Source: Holacanthus passer
Taxonomy: Eukaryota > Chordata > Actinopteri > Pomacanthidae
Assembly: GCA_025331565.1 (NCBI GenBank)
Contig: JAFREQ010000079.1
Span: forward strand, 992,001 to 1,056,000
DNA: 64,000 nucleotides
Direction of reading: 5' to 3'
Shown here: positions 54,241 to 64,000 of the stretch, piece by piece
Numbering within the stretch: the first letter of the stretch is position 1
Layout of the letters: each line of letters begins with the position of its first letter
Notes under the pieces: model-generated
The model's database searches: none
The model's input: the letters and a program-made list of their open reading frames with translations, nothing else
Told to the model about the DNA's origin: nothing
Program-made: the position numbers and the translations under genes

Positions 54241-56618
54241 CCTTCATTAATAAGTAAGTAATAATAATAACAATGCACCAAACTAATTTATGTCACACAG
54301 CAAACCTGGGGTGTGATAATACTCCGGGACAAATGCCTTGTGGCTCTCAAGCAGATTGATTGAGACATGACTAAAATCATACCTTATTTCACCATGACTC
54401 AATCCTGGTGATGATATAAGCATGAGGCCCCAAATATTTAAATGCCAATGCCTCGAAATAGATCTACATTGTTCCACACGCCTCCAAAAGTTTGCTTTTA
54501 CGTGTGAATTTGACCAGGATTGTATGATAAAATGTGAGCTGACTGGAGTGAAATCAACAGTGAGTAAAACACTAAAGAAGTGAACCACTTCCTGATGTAT
54601 GGGGACCCCATGAGAGGCCCAATACGGACCCCTGGAGGACACCAGTTTGGGAGCCACAGATGTAGGTCACCTTTGTTAAATCATGTGTGTTTTGAAGCGC
54701 GGACGAGGCTCCCAGCCAAAGTAATTCTCAGACGTGTGGACCCACATCCAAATCTGGATCCATTTAAACTTCTTCAGCATAAAAACAAGCAATAACGTTA
54801 GAATAAAATCCTCCATCACAACTGCGTCCTGTCTGGTGAGATTAGACGCTAAAATGGGGAAATAAAAAGTCAGATTCACACACACATCTCTGATTACTGG
54901 ATTTCTTAATTTAATACTCACATACAGTACAGTATACACATAAGATTTCCTTTACATCTCACAAACACAAAGGCAAACAGTTAAATACATAGATAACTTT
55001 AGCACCAGCGTAGAGTACTGATCCACTCAGCTTTCTCTAAAACTCTTATCCATAGTGATTTTCAAAATAAAACACCGTAGCTTGATCTCACTAGGCATGG
55101 CTTACATGTAATATCTTTACAGCAGCATTCACTTACAAAGGTTAATTGATTAAAAAAGGATGCATACTGTACACCGAAAGAGGTATACAAAAGCAATACT
55201 ATATTATATACCCATTTACATGGCCGTTTAGGTTTTCTCAGTGTAACATTTAAGTGTTTAGTGTGTTTTGAGAACTTCTGTATCAACACTGATGCTTGAT
55301 AAAAACATAGAAACATATGAATAAAAAAAAGGTTTGTTTGAGTATACATAAGGAGCCTATGGAGATAATTGGCATGTAACAATCTTGCATATCGAAACAT
55401 AAATAGATCACGTTCACAATGCTCTCGTTTTTCTTTATATATACTAACAAGAGAGCTGCTGTCTTTCTATGTAGGTTATGTTTTGTTTAGGTTATACTGT
55501 TTTTTAATATTAAAATTATAATAAAAAAGATGACAAATCCAATGGGAACATTACTTTTTTTGTTACACAGTAATGTGAAAAAATAGTATCAAAATGATTT
55601 TCTACAGTAAATCTCTCAATCAAAAAAGCAATGTAGTATTTAATGCACCGTGTTTCAGTACAGGTATAGATATGTTTTCAGCTCGGGAAACGCAAGTAAA
55701 CAAGATCCTATAGTGAGATTTGACAAAGTGAGAGCTTCTTAAAGTATAAAGAGTTTTCTGTTATACATTTCTTGTCAGATGATGAATATATATATGATGA
55801 AATCTGCATGCAGCAGACAGATGTGCTGCTCTGTGAGACAACCATTTTTCTTACACTGACTGTCTTTTACTGATTACATTATGTCAACGTGTGTATGAAG
55901 GATGCATTCCACAATCTGACGGCTTTTAGTTCAAAATCTGTGCCAAAAGTAGAGTAAATAAGTAAGTAAGAGGAGAGAGAGAGAGAGAGAGAGAGAGGGG
56001 TGAATTTGTGATTATCACTACATGACATCGTGGAAATCTCCAGAAAAATGTACCAAGAGGGTCCAACTGAGGACCTCACGTCTGGGGACCCCGGGTCAGA
56101 GAGCCAATGGGAAGAGAGCTTGGTTCCAGGTAAGAGGCGCATCACTTCCTTTCTGTTTTATTGAACCAGATTTAAACATTCGAGATCATAGTTCAACTTT
56201 ACTGTTTCCGTTCACTCCCGCTGCTCTCTCAGCTTTTCACTACCTGCTCAGCACCAAACAGCAGACAGACACCGTGAGAGACTTGCTGGTGAACATAGTG
56301 CAGCATTTAGCAGCTAAAGCACCAGATGTTTCCCTCAGGAGTTGGTAGAGACCAAAAGAAATGTTAGCTTGTTGGAGAAGTTAACATAACTGCTCATCTT
56401 TCAGTGTCAGCGTTAAGACTCTAGATGAACTATAATTGTCTATTTACTTTCATATTTTTGTGACAGAAAAACATAGTGATGCATCTTATTTGTGGGGACT
56501 CTAAAGGATGTGATGAACTGCATGTCAGCAGACCCGACTCTCTTCTCATTGGCTCACAGACCTGGATGTTTCAAATGTACTGTTGGATTCAAGGGGGGAA
56601 ACGTATCATAAAAGGTTT
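54241..56618 (-). other. scml4: Region downstream of scml4, probably including its 3' UTR
   Basis: The scml4 stop is at 56619, and the next gene leftwards is vsnl1. The AT-rich block 54880-55700 is uninterrupted by recognisable repeats and may be 3' UTR. A (GA)n run lies at about 55973-55997. Short open frames have no splice or codon support. Confidence 0.4.
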
Positions 56619-58779
56619 TTAGAACTTAGTCTGCTTTAGTTTGTCGATGTGGTAGCAAAGCTTCAAGGCCGGCCCCAGCTTCAGTCCGAGGTACTTCATG
56701 ATCATGTCGCTCTTGAGGAGCAACAAAGCGTTTCCATCGATCTCCTGAGAGAAGCAGAAGTTCAGCAAAGACATAGATGACCAGACAAGGTGATTTCCAC
56801 TGGATGTGAGACAAGGCAGCCTGTCAAGAATGCAATGGAAAATGAACTTACGTGTTTCCGAAAGACGTCTGCATGGGGGCCGAGAGCCTGGGGATCCGCA
56901 TCCCTGATGAACCAGACAACATCTTCCACGGACCAGGTGGATGGGTCCTTATTGGGTGGAGCCTTGGACTCCTGGGACTCTGAAGATGCGTTATAACCTC
57001 CTGGAAGAACAAAGGAAAGAAAGAAACTTTACTTTTGCACCTCAGAGAAATAAACATCGAAGCAATCTTGGTTTCGTCTTTCAGTGACTTCCCACCTGTC
57101 CTGTTGCTCTCCTGGAACGTGTTTGGGCTGGTGGACGACTGCCGGCACATGCTCATGGAGGCCGAGCCGTTGGAGAACTGCTGCGACGAACGAAACCCGT
57201 AGGAGGACTTTGGCGAGTAGGACGAGCTTATGGAGCTGAAAGCAGAATCGCCGGGATCCACGGAGTAGCGTTTGCCATCGGACTGGTCTAAATGATAGTC
57301 CTCGGCCATAGATGTTTCAGCTGAAGACAAGAGTCAAAATTAGCTGAAAGAATTTGTTTATATCAGCATAATAGCTTCTGTTCGACAGACAGAAAATAGA
57401 GAAATACCATCTGACTGGTAGGAGCCACCACTGTGTTGGGTAATGGGCTGATCACTGAAGAGGTTTTCACAGTGCAAACTGCGGCAGAGCTTCTTCAGAA
57501 AACGAAGCACATAGTCGATGCTGTTCACCACAGGGAGGCTGAGAAGGTGCTGCTTCCCATCAAATGTGGCTGGAAGAGCAAAACAAGGGATCACTTGAAA
57601 CAGCATCGCAGCTTTCTCACAAATTAGGTCTTCAAAGCTTTGCTAATGCATGTTGTCTACTCAGTACCACCTCAGGTAAAGTGGTAGAAAAAAAAACTAC
57701 TGATCAAATAGAAAGCAACACCTGAGGGAGGTCTTTGTACAACACCTGATATTTTTTCTCCCCCGTAGCCTTGTGTGAGGAGGGTGAAGACCGTTTTCTG
57801 CTGGAAGGCGCTGTCGATGCAGCCTTGGACGGCCTGCTGGAGCACCACAGAGGGCCGGTCGGGTCCAAAGTGATCCGGGAGCTGCTGGATCTTCTTCCTG
57901 TCCAGGTTGGGGCCCGTGTTGGCCTGCTTGTTGATGTAGATACAGACTGAGAGACAGGCAAGGAGACAACAGGTGGAGTTAACGGCTTTATGGATTGTAA
58001 AGACAAAAGGGTCATTAATGCTTAAAGTGCTTTGTGGCCTACCTGTGAGCACCTGGGGCGTGGCAGAGTGGGGGATGGTGGCGGCATCCTGAGGAATGGA
58101 GCTCATGTCCGGCTCAGGGGTGCTGCTGGGTGGAGAGATAGCCAACGGTGTCATCACCATCCGAGGTTTGAGCTGCAAGAGAAGAAGAAGCATCCCTGTG
58201 TTTATTTCAGGCATATCATTTATTTACTAAATCGTGTCGGGAGGGGGATGGTGGAAAAATCCGGATACCAAATCTGTATAAAGCTGTTTGATAAATTTTG
58301 TGTGTATGTATGAACATAAACCATATAAATTTACAACAATGACTTCCTCTGCTGATGTAAAATTATGTCCATCATGTTTAACTACAGCAGATGTTAAGTC
58401 CCCCTCTGTTACACTGGGGTCCCACAAAATGTGAAGGGCATGGAGCCTGTGTGTCTGTGCCTTTCTGTGTACACATGCATTTTTAAACACACTGCACTAA
58501 CACACCACCTCTCATCCCCTCGTTCTTCCCCCCCCCCATCTGGCTGACCTTGAAGCCCGGCTTTCTCCCCCTCTTCTTTGGCACTTTGAGCGGAGGGAGC
58601 GACTCGGGGTAACGGTTAGGAAAATCCATCTTGGCGACATTGCGGAGTGGGGGTCTCCCTCTCTTCCTGCCCGGTATCTTCCCCGACTGGCTGGGGATGA
58701 AGGAGGGAGCCACTGCAGCTGATTGCATTTCACTGTTGTTGCCGTCTGATTTCTGTGCCGTTGCTGCAGGTACACTCAT
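56619..58779 (-). CDS. scml4: Sex comb on midleg-like 4 (Polycomb-group SCML family)
   Basis: Nuclear putative Polycomb-group protein. Seven coding exons join in phase: 58779-58549, 58172-58043, 57946-57746, 57569-57408, 57320-57096, 57000-56852 and 56744-56619. They give 407 residues (human about 414). Two basic AT-hook-like segments, GKIPGRKRGRPP (about 33-44) and PKKRGRKPGFK (about 67-77), suggest DNA binding. The SLED/DUF3588 domain spans about 122-241 (INKQANTGPNLDRKKIQQLP, TFDGKQHLLSLPVVNSIDYV). A Ser-rich linker follows, and a SAM/SPM domain lies at about 340-407 (WSVEDVVWFIRDADPQALGP, DGNALLLLKSDMIMKYLGLK). Like human SCML4 it has no MBT repeats, unlike SCML2 and SCMH1. The ATG at 58779 follows an acceptor by six bases, so a 5' UTR exon lies to the right. 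The SAM domain would allow polymer or Polyhomeotic-type contacts. Confidence 0.93.
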
Positions 58780-59297
58780 TTGGAGCTGGAGACAAAGGAA
58801 AACAACCAATGAGCTTGAGCTGTGGAAATGCAAAGAAACATGCACTTTACTCGCACATTAATCCTCCTCCTCCTCAGCTGCACCATATTAGAGCAGCATT
58901 AGCATCAATTTAGAGCAGACACAGAGGAAGCAGAATGGCTTGGCAAAAGGCGCACAACAGCAGCATCCAAACACTGAGAGACTGCAGAATAATCAGCTGA
59001 GCAATGCAGTGAGAGGAGCAGCGTTTAGCAGAGCACCATAATAATCAAGCAACACAAAAGGCAGCCATGCATGAGCTGTGGGGGAAACAGCACCTCCATC
59101 CTGCACTGATAACACACCAATAAACCTGTGTCTATTACCTGCCGTCTTCTATTGTGAAAGCCCAAGAGCCAAGCCCTTTTGTCTTAAATCCCAGGAGCCT
59201 AAAGGTGACTATAAAGCTAAATCCCTAACAAAGCAGGGAAAGCCATCTTGCTCTTGCTGTATGAGGCTTTTTCCTCGTCCCCTTTTTGGTTAACACA

Positions 59298-59321
59298 CTG
59301 CTGCTGCTGCTGCTGCTGCTG
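59298..59321 (+). repeat. CTG trinucleotide repeat, eight units
   Basis: Eight uninterrupted CTG units, which read CAG on the scml4 sense strand. They are not within any supported coding exon. Confidence 0.9.
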
Positions 59322-59731
59322 CTCGGCACTCGGGCTGCAGACATCTCATTAGACTAATGCATTCAGCAGTGGCAGAGGGAGGGGGAAATTGACTTCACCA
59401 TGGCTACCCAGCTATGAATTACCATTACGATGACAGCTTTCCACCCTAATCTTTAAAAAACAAGAGCAGCTACGAGAAAAGAAAACATGTGGCACATCTC
59501 CCATCCTGCAGCAGAGCTAACGACATGAAGCGGCCATCCCTGCCAACAAAATGGATCTCGTTCTAAACAGATTTGTCAAAGGATGCAGCATGTAAACAAA
59601 CAATAAGAGCTCACCATCCAGAACAGATGTGGAGTGTCCCCTATGCTCCTCGCTTCCTATATTTTTCCTGCTTCCAACAGCAGAGCACAGATCTCAAAGC
59701 AAAGGCGGATTCCACTGTAATACTGTATATA

Positions 59732-59819
59732 TGTGTGTGTGTGTGTGTGTGTGTACAACAGAGGCAGACAGACACAGAGAGTGACAGTGTGTGTGTGTGT
59801 GTATGTGTGTGTGCATTAA

Positions 59820-59850
<31 letters not shown>
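59732..59850 (+). repeat. Compound GT and GA microsatellites
   Basis: Two GT tracts separated by a GACAGACACAGAGA-like bridge are followed by a GA tract of about 13 units. They are likely to vary in length between individuals. Confidence 0.85.
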
Positions 59851-59853
<3 letters not shown>

Positions 59854-60104
59854 GAGAAAGGCTCCTCTGTTGTCATGGCAACAGGCGTGTAAGCCCTGTA
59901 ACACCCTGACGGCTGTCTGCCATGTTTGGTCTGTTCAGAGCTGTGGAGGACAGAGTTTCTGCTCTTTATTATAATGAGAATATTCATCGGAAAGTCTGAA
60001 AGTGTGAATGTTTTTCTCTCTTTCTGCAGAGGCTCTTGTGTTATTGTGCTCTAATACTCAGATTTGTCGTGTGTAGCATTTGGTCTATATTAAGCTGTGA
60101 TATA

Positions 60105-60380
60105 ATTAGAGTTGGTTAATTGATGAGTCCATCAGCAGAAAAATAATCAGCAATTATTTTGATAATTACTTTGATCATTTTAGTCATTTTTTAAGCAGAA
60201 CTGCAAAACATTTTCTGGTTAAAGCTTCTCACATGTGAGGAGTTGATGCTTTTCTTTGTCATATATTATAGAAAACTGAATATATTTGTTTTATTGACAT
60301 TTTATAGACGAATGATTAACCAAAAAAAATAATATGCAAATTAATTGATAATAAAAAATAGCTGTTAGTCGCAGCCCTGG
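60105..60380 (+). repeat. ATTAATCGATTAA-type repeat, near full length
   Basis: It runs from AGTTGGTTAATTGATGAGTC through CAATTATTTTGATAATTAC to AATTAATTGATAATAAAAAA and GTTAGTCGCAGCCC. Parts such as TTTTCTGGTTAAAGCTTCTC are diagnostic of the family. Confidence 0.65.
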
Positions 60381-60429
60381 ATATATTATTCAAACAGCAG
60401 TTATCTGCTTTTACAGCAGATGAAAATAT

Positions 60430-60690
60430 TATAGCTGAAACAATTGATTATTTTACTATTCAAGCAAAAACTGTCAAACATTCTCTGTTTGCAGCCTCTA
60501 AATTGTGACAGTGTGCTGCTTTTCTTTGTTATTTTATCTTTGTAAATTGAATGTCTCTGGGTTTGTGACTGAAAATTTGGAGACAATTACTTTGGGATTT
60601 GGTAAATTTAACTGCATTGTTCAAGATTTGCTGACATTTTATTGACTAAAATAACAGATTAATCAATAATCATTAGTTGCAACCATAAAT
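60430..60690 (+). repeat. Second ATTAATCGATTAA-type repeat in direct tandem with the first
   Basis: It begins TATAGCTGAAACAATTGATT and ends ATTAATCAATAATCATTAGT with TGCAACC. It follows the copy at 60105-60380 in the same orientation with about 50 bases between. Another fragment lies at 61150-61300. Confidence 0.65.
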
Positions 60691-60699
60691 AATATATTA

Positions 60700-61600
60700 T
60701 AATGATCATAATATTTTTTGCTTATCTAGTAATTAATATATGCTCTGAATGTCTAATTTGTCCTCATTAATGTGTTTACAATGTAGCTGCTTTATTTTCA
60801 TCACTGCCTTTTTAATGCGATTTTTAATATCTGGTGTCAGTGAGTGAGAAGCTTCAACATTATTTCTCTCCCAAAGTAACCATTGAATTTTCATTTCAGT
60901 GATTTGCATATGTGCAGTTTCTCTGCTATCCCTGTTCCCGCCACATGAAACACAATATGCCATTGTATTGGCTCCATATTAGATATTTCATAACTTGGAC
61001 ACAGGTGTATATGTTCTAATTTTAGCCTAAATGAACAGCATGGTGCTTTCATTTTCCTCTTGATACAGCTTCAGTAGAAACAATAGTGGGTACACTCATA
61101 AATCTACATTATGCCAGATCAAGTGTAGTGTGTGTATAATGCAAGTTTAGATTTAAGACTGCAACTAATGATTATTATTATAAATCAATACATGTATCTA
61201 TCTATATATTTCTTTAGATTCATTGTTTATTATAAGGAAATAGTTCTAAAAACGAGCTCAATGTCTTATTTTCTCGGACAAAATCAGCAAATTCCACAGT
61301 TGTTTATATTTATCATCTATTTCATTTTACCCTTATGATTCTATTCATATATATCTTTTTATATCTCCTTAGATTGGATCCTCAAATTTCTTAATTATTT
61401 CTTAAACATCTTGAATTGCTTTGTTGTTGAGAGTCTTGCTTTGAATTTATGAGCACAAATACAACACATTTTTATTACCACACTACTTATTATGATATTA
61501 TAATTATATTGTTTATGTGTGATATTATGATCATTGTTATTATGAGAAATATCATAAAATCAAGAAGCGTGAAATGAGTGAAACTTCGCCCCCTGCTGGC
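60700..61600. other. Intergenic AT-rich sequence upstream of afg1l
   Basis: No supported gene is seen. It holds a repeat fragment at 61150-61300 and otherwise featureless AT-rich sequence. Confidence 0.55.
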
Positions 61601-61667
61601 TGCAAGTAACACACACCTCTGTGATTTACGCATTTGTAAATAAAGTTACGTTGAGGAAATTTGAAAC

Positions 61668-61679
61668 CAAGATGGCGGC
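61668..61679 (+). promoter_or_regulatory. afg1l: YY1-type element overlapping the afg1l start codon
   Basis: CCAAGATGGCGG is a classic YY1 core placed over the initiator ATG, as in many housekeeping and nuclear-encoded mitochondrial genes. It also explains the MAA start. Confidence 0.6.
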
Positions 61680-62782
61680 GTGCATACCGCTGTCTTTAAA
61701 GATGTCACCCTCAGCTTCTCTGGGCTTCAGGTGTCTTTTAAGGGGACAACATTCGCCCAGAAAGCTGCTAAAATCTTTGACATATGTCTGCAGACGAGGT
61801 GAGACGAGCTTTTAACGAGTAATGTTGAAAGTGTTTAAACTGTTCGTCCGACGCTAATTTGTACGAAGAAAGTCGACCCAGCCCTACTTTAAATTTGCTA
61901 TAGTTCACAGTCTCTTATGTTAACCTAGTATTAACATATATATTTAAGCATGTGTTCAAACTTACCTTTTTATTCTCACTTGCTCTGTTAGCCGTCAGAT
62001 TAGCTTTCACTTGCTAACCTTTGGGTCCACAGCAGCAACATTATAACTTTCCTCATCAGTAAATAGCTTTTTGTGGAGGTCTGAAATGTAAACAAAACAG
62101 CGAACGTGCCTTTATATCCGTGTTGTCATGGTGTGGAAGGGTTCTCGGTGGAAGCCCAGCAGGCGGTGGAGGAGGGCGGTGTGAGCGCCGCCGGGTTCAG
62201 CGGCCCTCTGGATCACTACAGCGGGCTGATCCGAGACGGGACCCTGCGGGAGGATGAGCATCAGAGAGCGGTGCTGCAGACCCTGGACCAGCTCCACAAA
62301 ACACTCCGAGGATACAGCAACACACCGACATCCATCTTCTCCAAGGTGGAGAGAAAAACACCTCATGATCACTGATGTTTTCATCCTTTTGTTGATTAAC
62401 TTGTCTTTGTTACTTCACTCACTTATGTGGGTGTGAATCCTGCACATGTTTAAGAAGTTGATTTAAAGAGTTTAAGATGATGAAATGTTATGTATTTATG
62501 TTAGGATCATGTTTTTCTGCCTTTATGTCTTTCAGTTTTTCACAAAACCGAAGCCTCCAAAAGGTTACTACATCTATGGTGATGTAGGTAAGAGAGATGT
62601 TTTAGAGCATTGGTTTAATTTCTTTGACATTTTGGGCCTTTCATTTGTTCCTTTAACTCTCATGCTCGTTATTGTTTCAGGCACAGGAAAAACTATGGTG
62701 ATGGACATGTTTTATTCCTATGTTGAGACTGAAAAGAAGAAGAGGGTTCATTTCCACGGCTTTATGTTGGACGTGCACAAAA
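61672..62782 (+). CDS. afg1l: AFG1-like mitochondrial AAA ATPase, first four exons (partial gene)
   Basis: Mitochondrial ATPase (formerly LACE1) that in mammals helps turn over complex IV subunits. Four exons join in phase: 61672-61798, 62140-62345, 62536-62587 and 62681-62782. They give 162 residues of a protein of about 480; the rest is beyond 64000. The N terminus MAACIPLSLKMSPSASLGFR is basic, without acidic residues, as expected for a mitochondrial presequence. Then come GPLDHYSGLIRDGTLREDEH, TKPKPPKGYYIYGDVG and KKKRVHFHGFMLDVHK, which match AFG1L closely. Walker A GDVGTGKT is at residues 126-133 and is split by an intron. The last exon ends one base into an arginine codon. The acceptor of exon 2 (GGAAG|GG at 62139) has a poor pyrimidine tract, so that junction is the least certain. 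Confidence 0.93.
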
Positions 62783-64000
62783 GTGAGTTGGCCTCATGTT
62801 TGAGGATGCACAGTGTCAGAGACGTGGAGCATTATTCACAATTAAGACTAGAAGGGTTAATAATGTTTCTCATTGCCATTGTTTGACTTTCTTTGCTCCT
62901 AACAGCCACAAGGGGGCAAATAAGCTACTCTTAAATGAAGGCATAAACGAATGCAAGAGGGTTGAAGTTGAAGATGATCGATAAAAAGTAGAAGTTGCAG
63001 TGGCTGTGCAGTGGGAAGAAAAACAACTAAGATACCCATCCTTACATTAGCAGGAAATTGATTTTAAAAAAACACACCAGGTTCTAAATTTTCTCCACAT
63101 TGTCTTTGAACCAGATCTAAACATCTGTTTTGAGTTTTTGGTTTGTGGTGATGATGGCTGTTCTTATGAGTACAGAAAATATCAAAGCATGCCCTTTAAT
63201 GGTTGTTTTTCTTTTCTTTTTCTTTCTTTTCTTCTCTCATCTTTTCACCTTTGACCGTTTTTTTTTGCCATTAATAAACGTTTACTCAAATCCAGCAAAT
63301 AATACAGCTTTGGACAAATAAAGTATGTCTATCTAAACCTGAGATTTAGTAATACTTTTGTCTACAGTTTTGTGTGTTGCATTTAAGAACATTTGCCTTT
63401 GAGAACTGCTGCCACCAAAGGATGACACAGTCTCTTGGCTTACTCCTATTAATTAATTAATTAATTCATTCATTCATTCATTCATTGTTAATTCAAATCA
63501 TGAAATCACCTGTCAGCGGTTGCATACAACACAGAGAATCAACAGCTATGTACAGGGTGATTTGTGTCTATGACACTGTGTATCCTTATTTTTGGTGTCA
63601 ACAGCTAAGTGTATTTTGCTACCAGCTTTAGATGCACTTCACATATAACCTACTGCCATAAGGAAAAAAGTCTCCATCTTCTCCTCTGCACTCAGTTTTT
63701 TATTCTGAAAGGATCTAAATATTTTTCAGTCTTGCAATTTATTTGCTTTAATTTCAATACTTGTGTGAAACTCACACTTCCCACGCCATATACAAAGTCT
63801 ATAGAAAAATGCAGTGCTGTGGTTGTTGAAGCAAACTTAAACTTCCTGTTTTAGTCACACAGACATTTCAGTTTTCATATGTAGGCACTGCTTACTGTCA
63901 TGTTATATGTGCATCCTGCTGACAAAGCACTTTGAATGTGCCCAGTAAACCTCTGGGCTTTCATTCCCACGTCTTGAATGTTATTCTTTTAGACTGGATA
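62783..64000 (+). other. afg1l: afg1l intron running off the window
   Basis: I did not find the next expected exon (RIHRLKQ-type) in the remaining 1.2 kb. A tetranucleotide run of (ATTA)n then (ATTC)n lies at about 63448-63485. Confidence 0.55.

Larger units (their letters stand above)
58860..59900 (-). promoter_or_regulatory. scml4: 5' region of scml4 with microsatellites
   Basis: The upstream untranslated exon and promoter should be here. The segment contains (CTG)8 at 59298-59321, (GT)n at about 59732-59754 and 59787-59813, and (GA)n at 59824-59850. I could not fix the transcription start. Confidence 0.4.

Noticed and set aside
59573..59987. Frames containing long Thr-His, Val-Cys, Ser-Leu or Arg-Glu runs
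   Set aside because: They are translations of the GT and GA microsatellites, not genes.
1..64000. CRISPR arrays, operons, phage or integrated viral genes
   Set aside because: The repeats are either dispersed AT-rich fish elements, microsatellites or the coding duplication in tdrd6. No retroviral gag, pol or env-like frame and no reverse-transcriptase motif was seen.

Overview
This is vertebrate nuclear DNA, almost certainly from a percomorph (spiny-rayed) teleost. The genes are intron-rich with standard GT/AG sites, the proteins match vertebrate families along their length, and the introns carry AT-rich dispersed repeats typical of percomorph genomes. There is no operon, plasmid, phage or CRISPR structure. 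I assembled the exon models by hand from open frames, splice sites and phase continuity. Gene names come from remembered family sequences, not from a search.

Layout, left to right. (1) 1-1040: first coding exon and promoter of a cysteine-string-protein gene (dnajc5g-like, minus; the rest lies off the left edge). (2) 1700-5560: tp53i3, a quinone oxidoreductase (minus). (3) 6493-7345: an unrecognised coiled-coil gene (plus), tail to tail with (4) cenpo, a kinetochore gene (7495-10063, minus). cenpo shares a short E2F-containing promoter with (5) slc5a6, the multivitamin transporter (plus, to 17154). (6) 18893-26040: an adhesion GPCR of the ADGRF group (plus). (7) ankrd66 (26340-27718, minus). 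(8) tdrd6, a germ-granule Tudor protein (28731-33830, minus). (9) smc6 (36839-47012, plus), head to head with tdrd6. (10) vsnl1 (49852-51502, minus). (11) scml4, a Polycomb-type gene (56619-58779, minus). (12) The first four exons of afg1l, a mitochondrial AAA ATPase (plus, running off the right edge).

The genes do not form one pathway. Their human counterparts, from memory, lie in four places: 2p23.3 (DNAJC5G, TP53I3, CENPO, SLC5A6), 6p12.3 (the ADGRF cluster, ANKRD66, TDRD6), 2p24.2 (SMC6, VSNL1) and 6q21 (SCML4, AFG1L). The window is therefore a mosaic of human chromosome 2p and chromosome 6 neighbourhoods.

The most striking local feature is inside tdrd6: the last three Tudor modules are tandem copies with a 690-bp period, and the last two are nearly identical, which suggests recent duplication or gene conversion. 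Other points for a second look are alternative N termini for tp53i3 and slc5a6, crossed poly(A) signals between the coiled-coil gene and cenpo, and a possible extra exon or promoter between tdrd6 and smc6. I found no convincing sign of a wholly new biological system.
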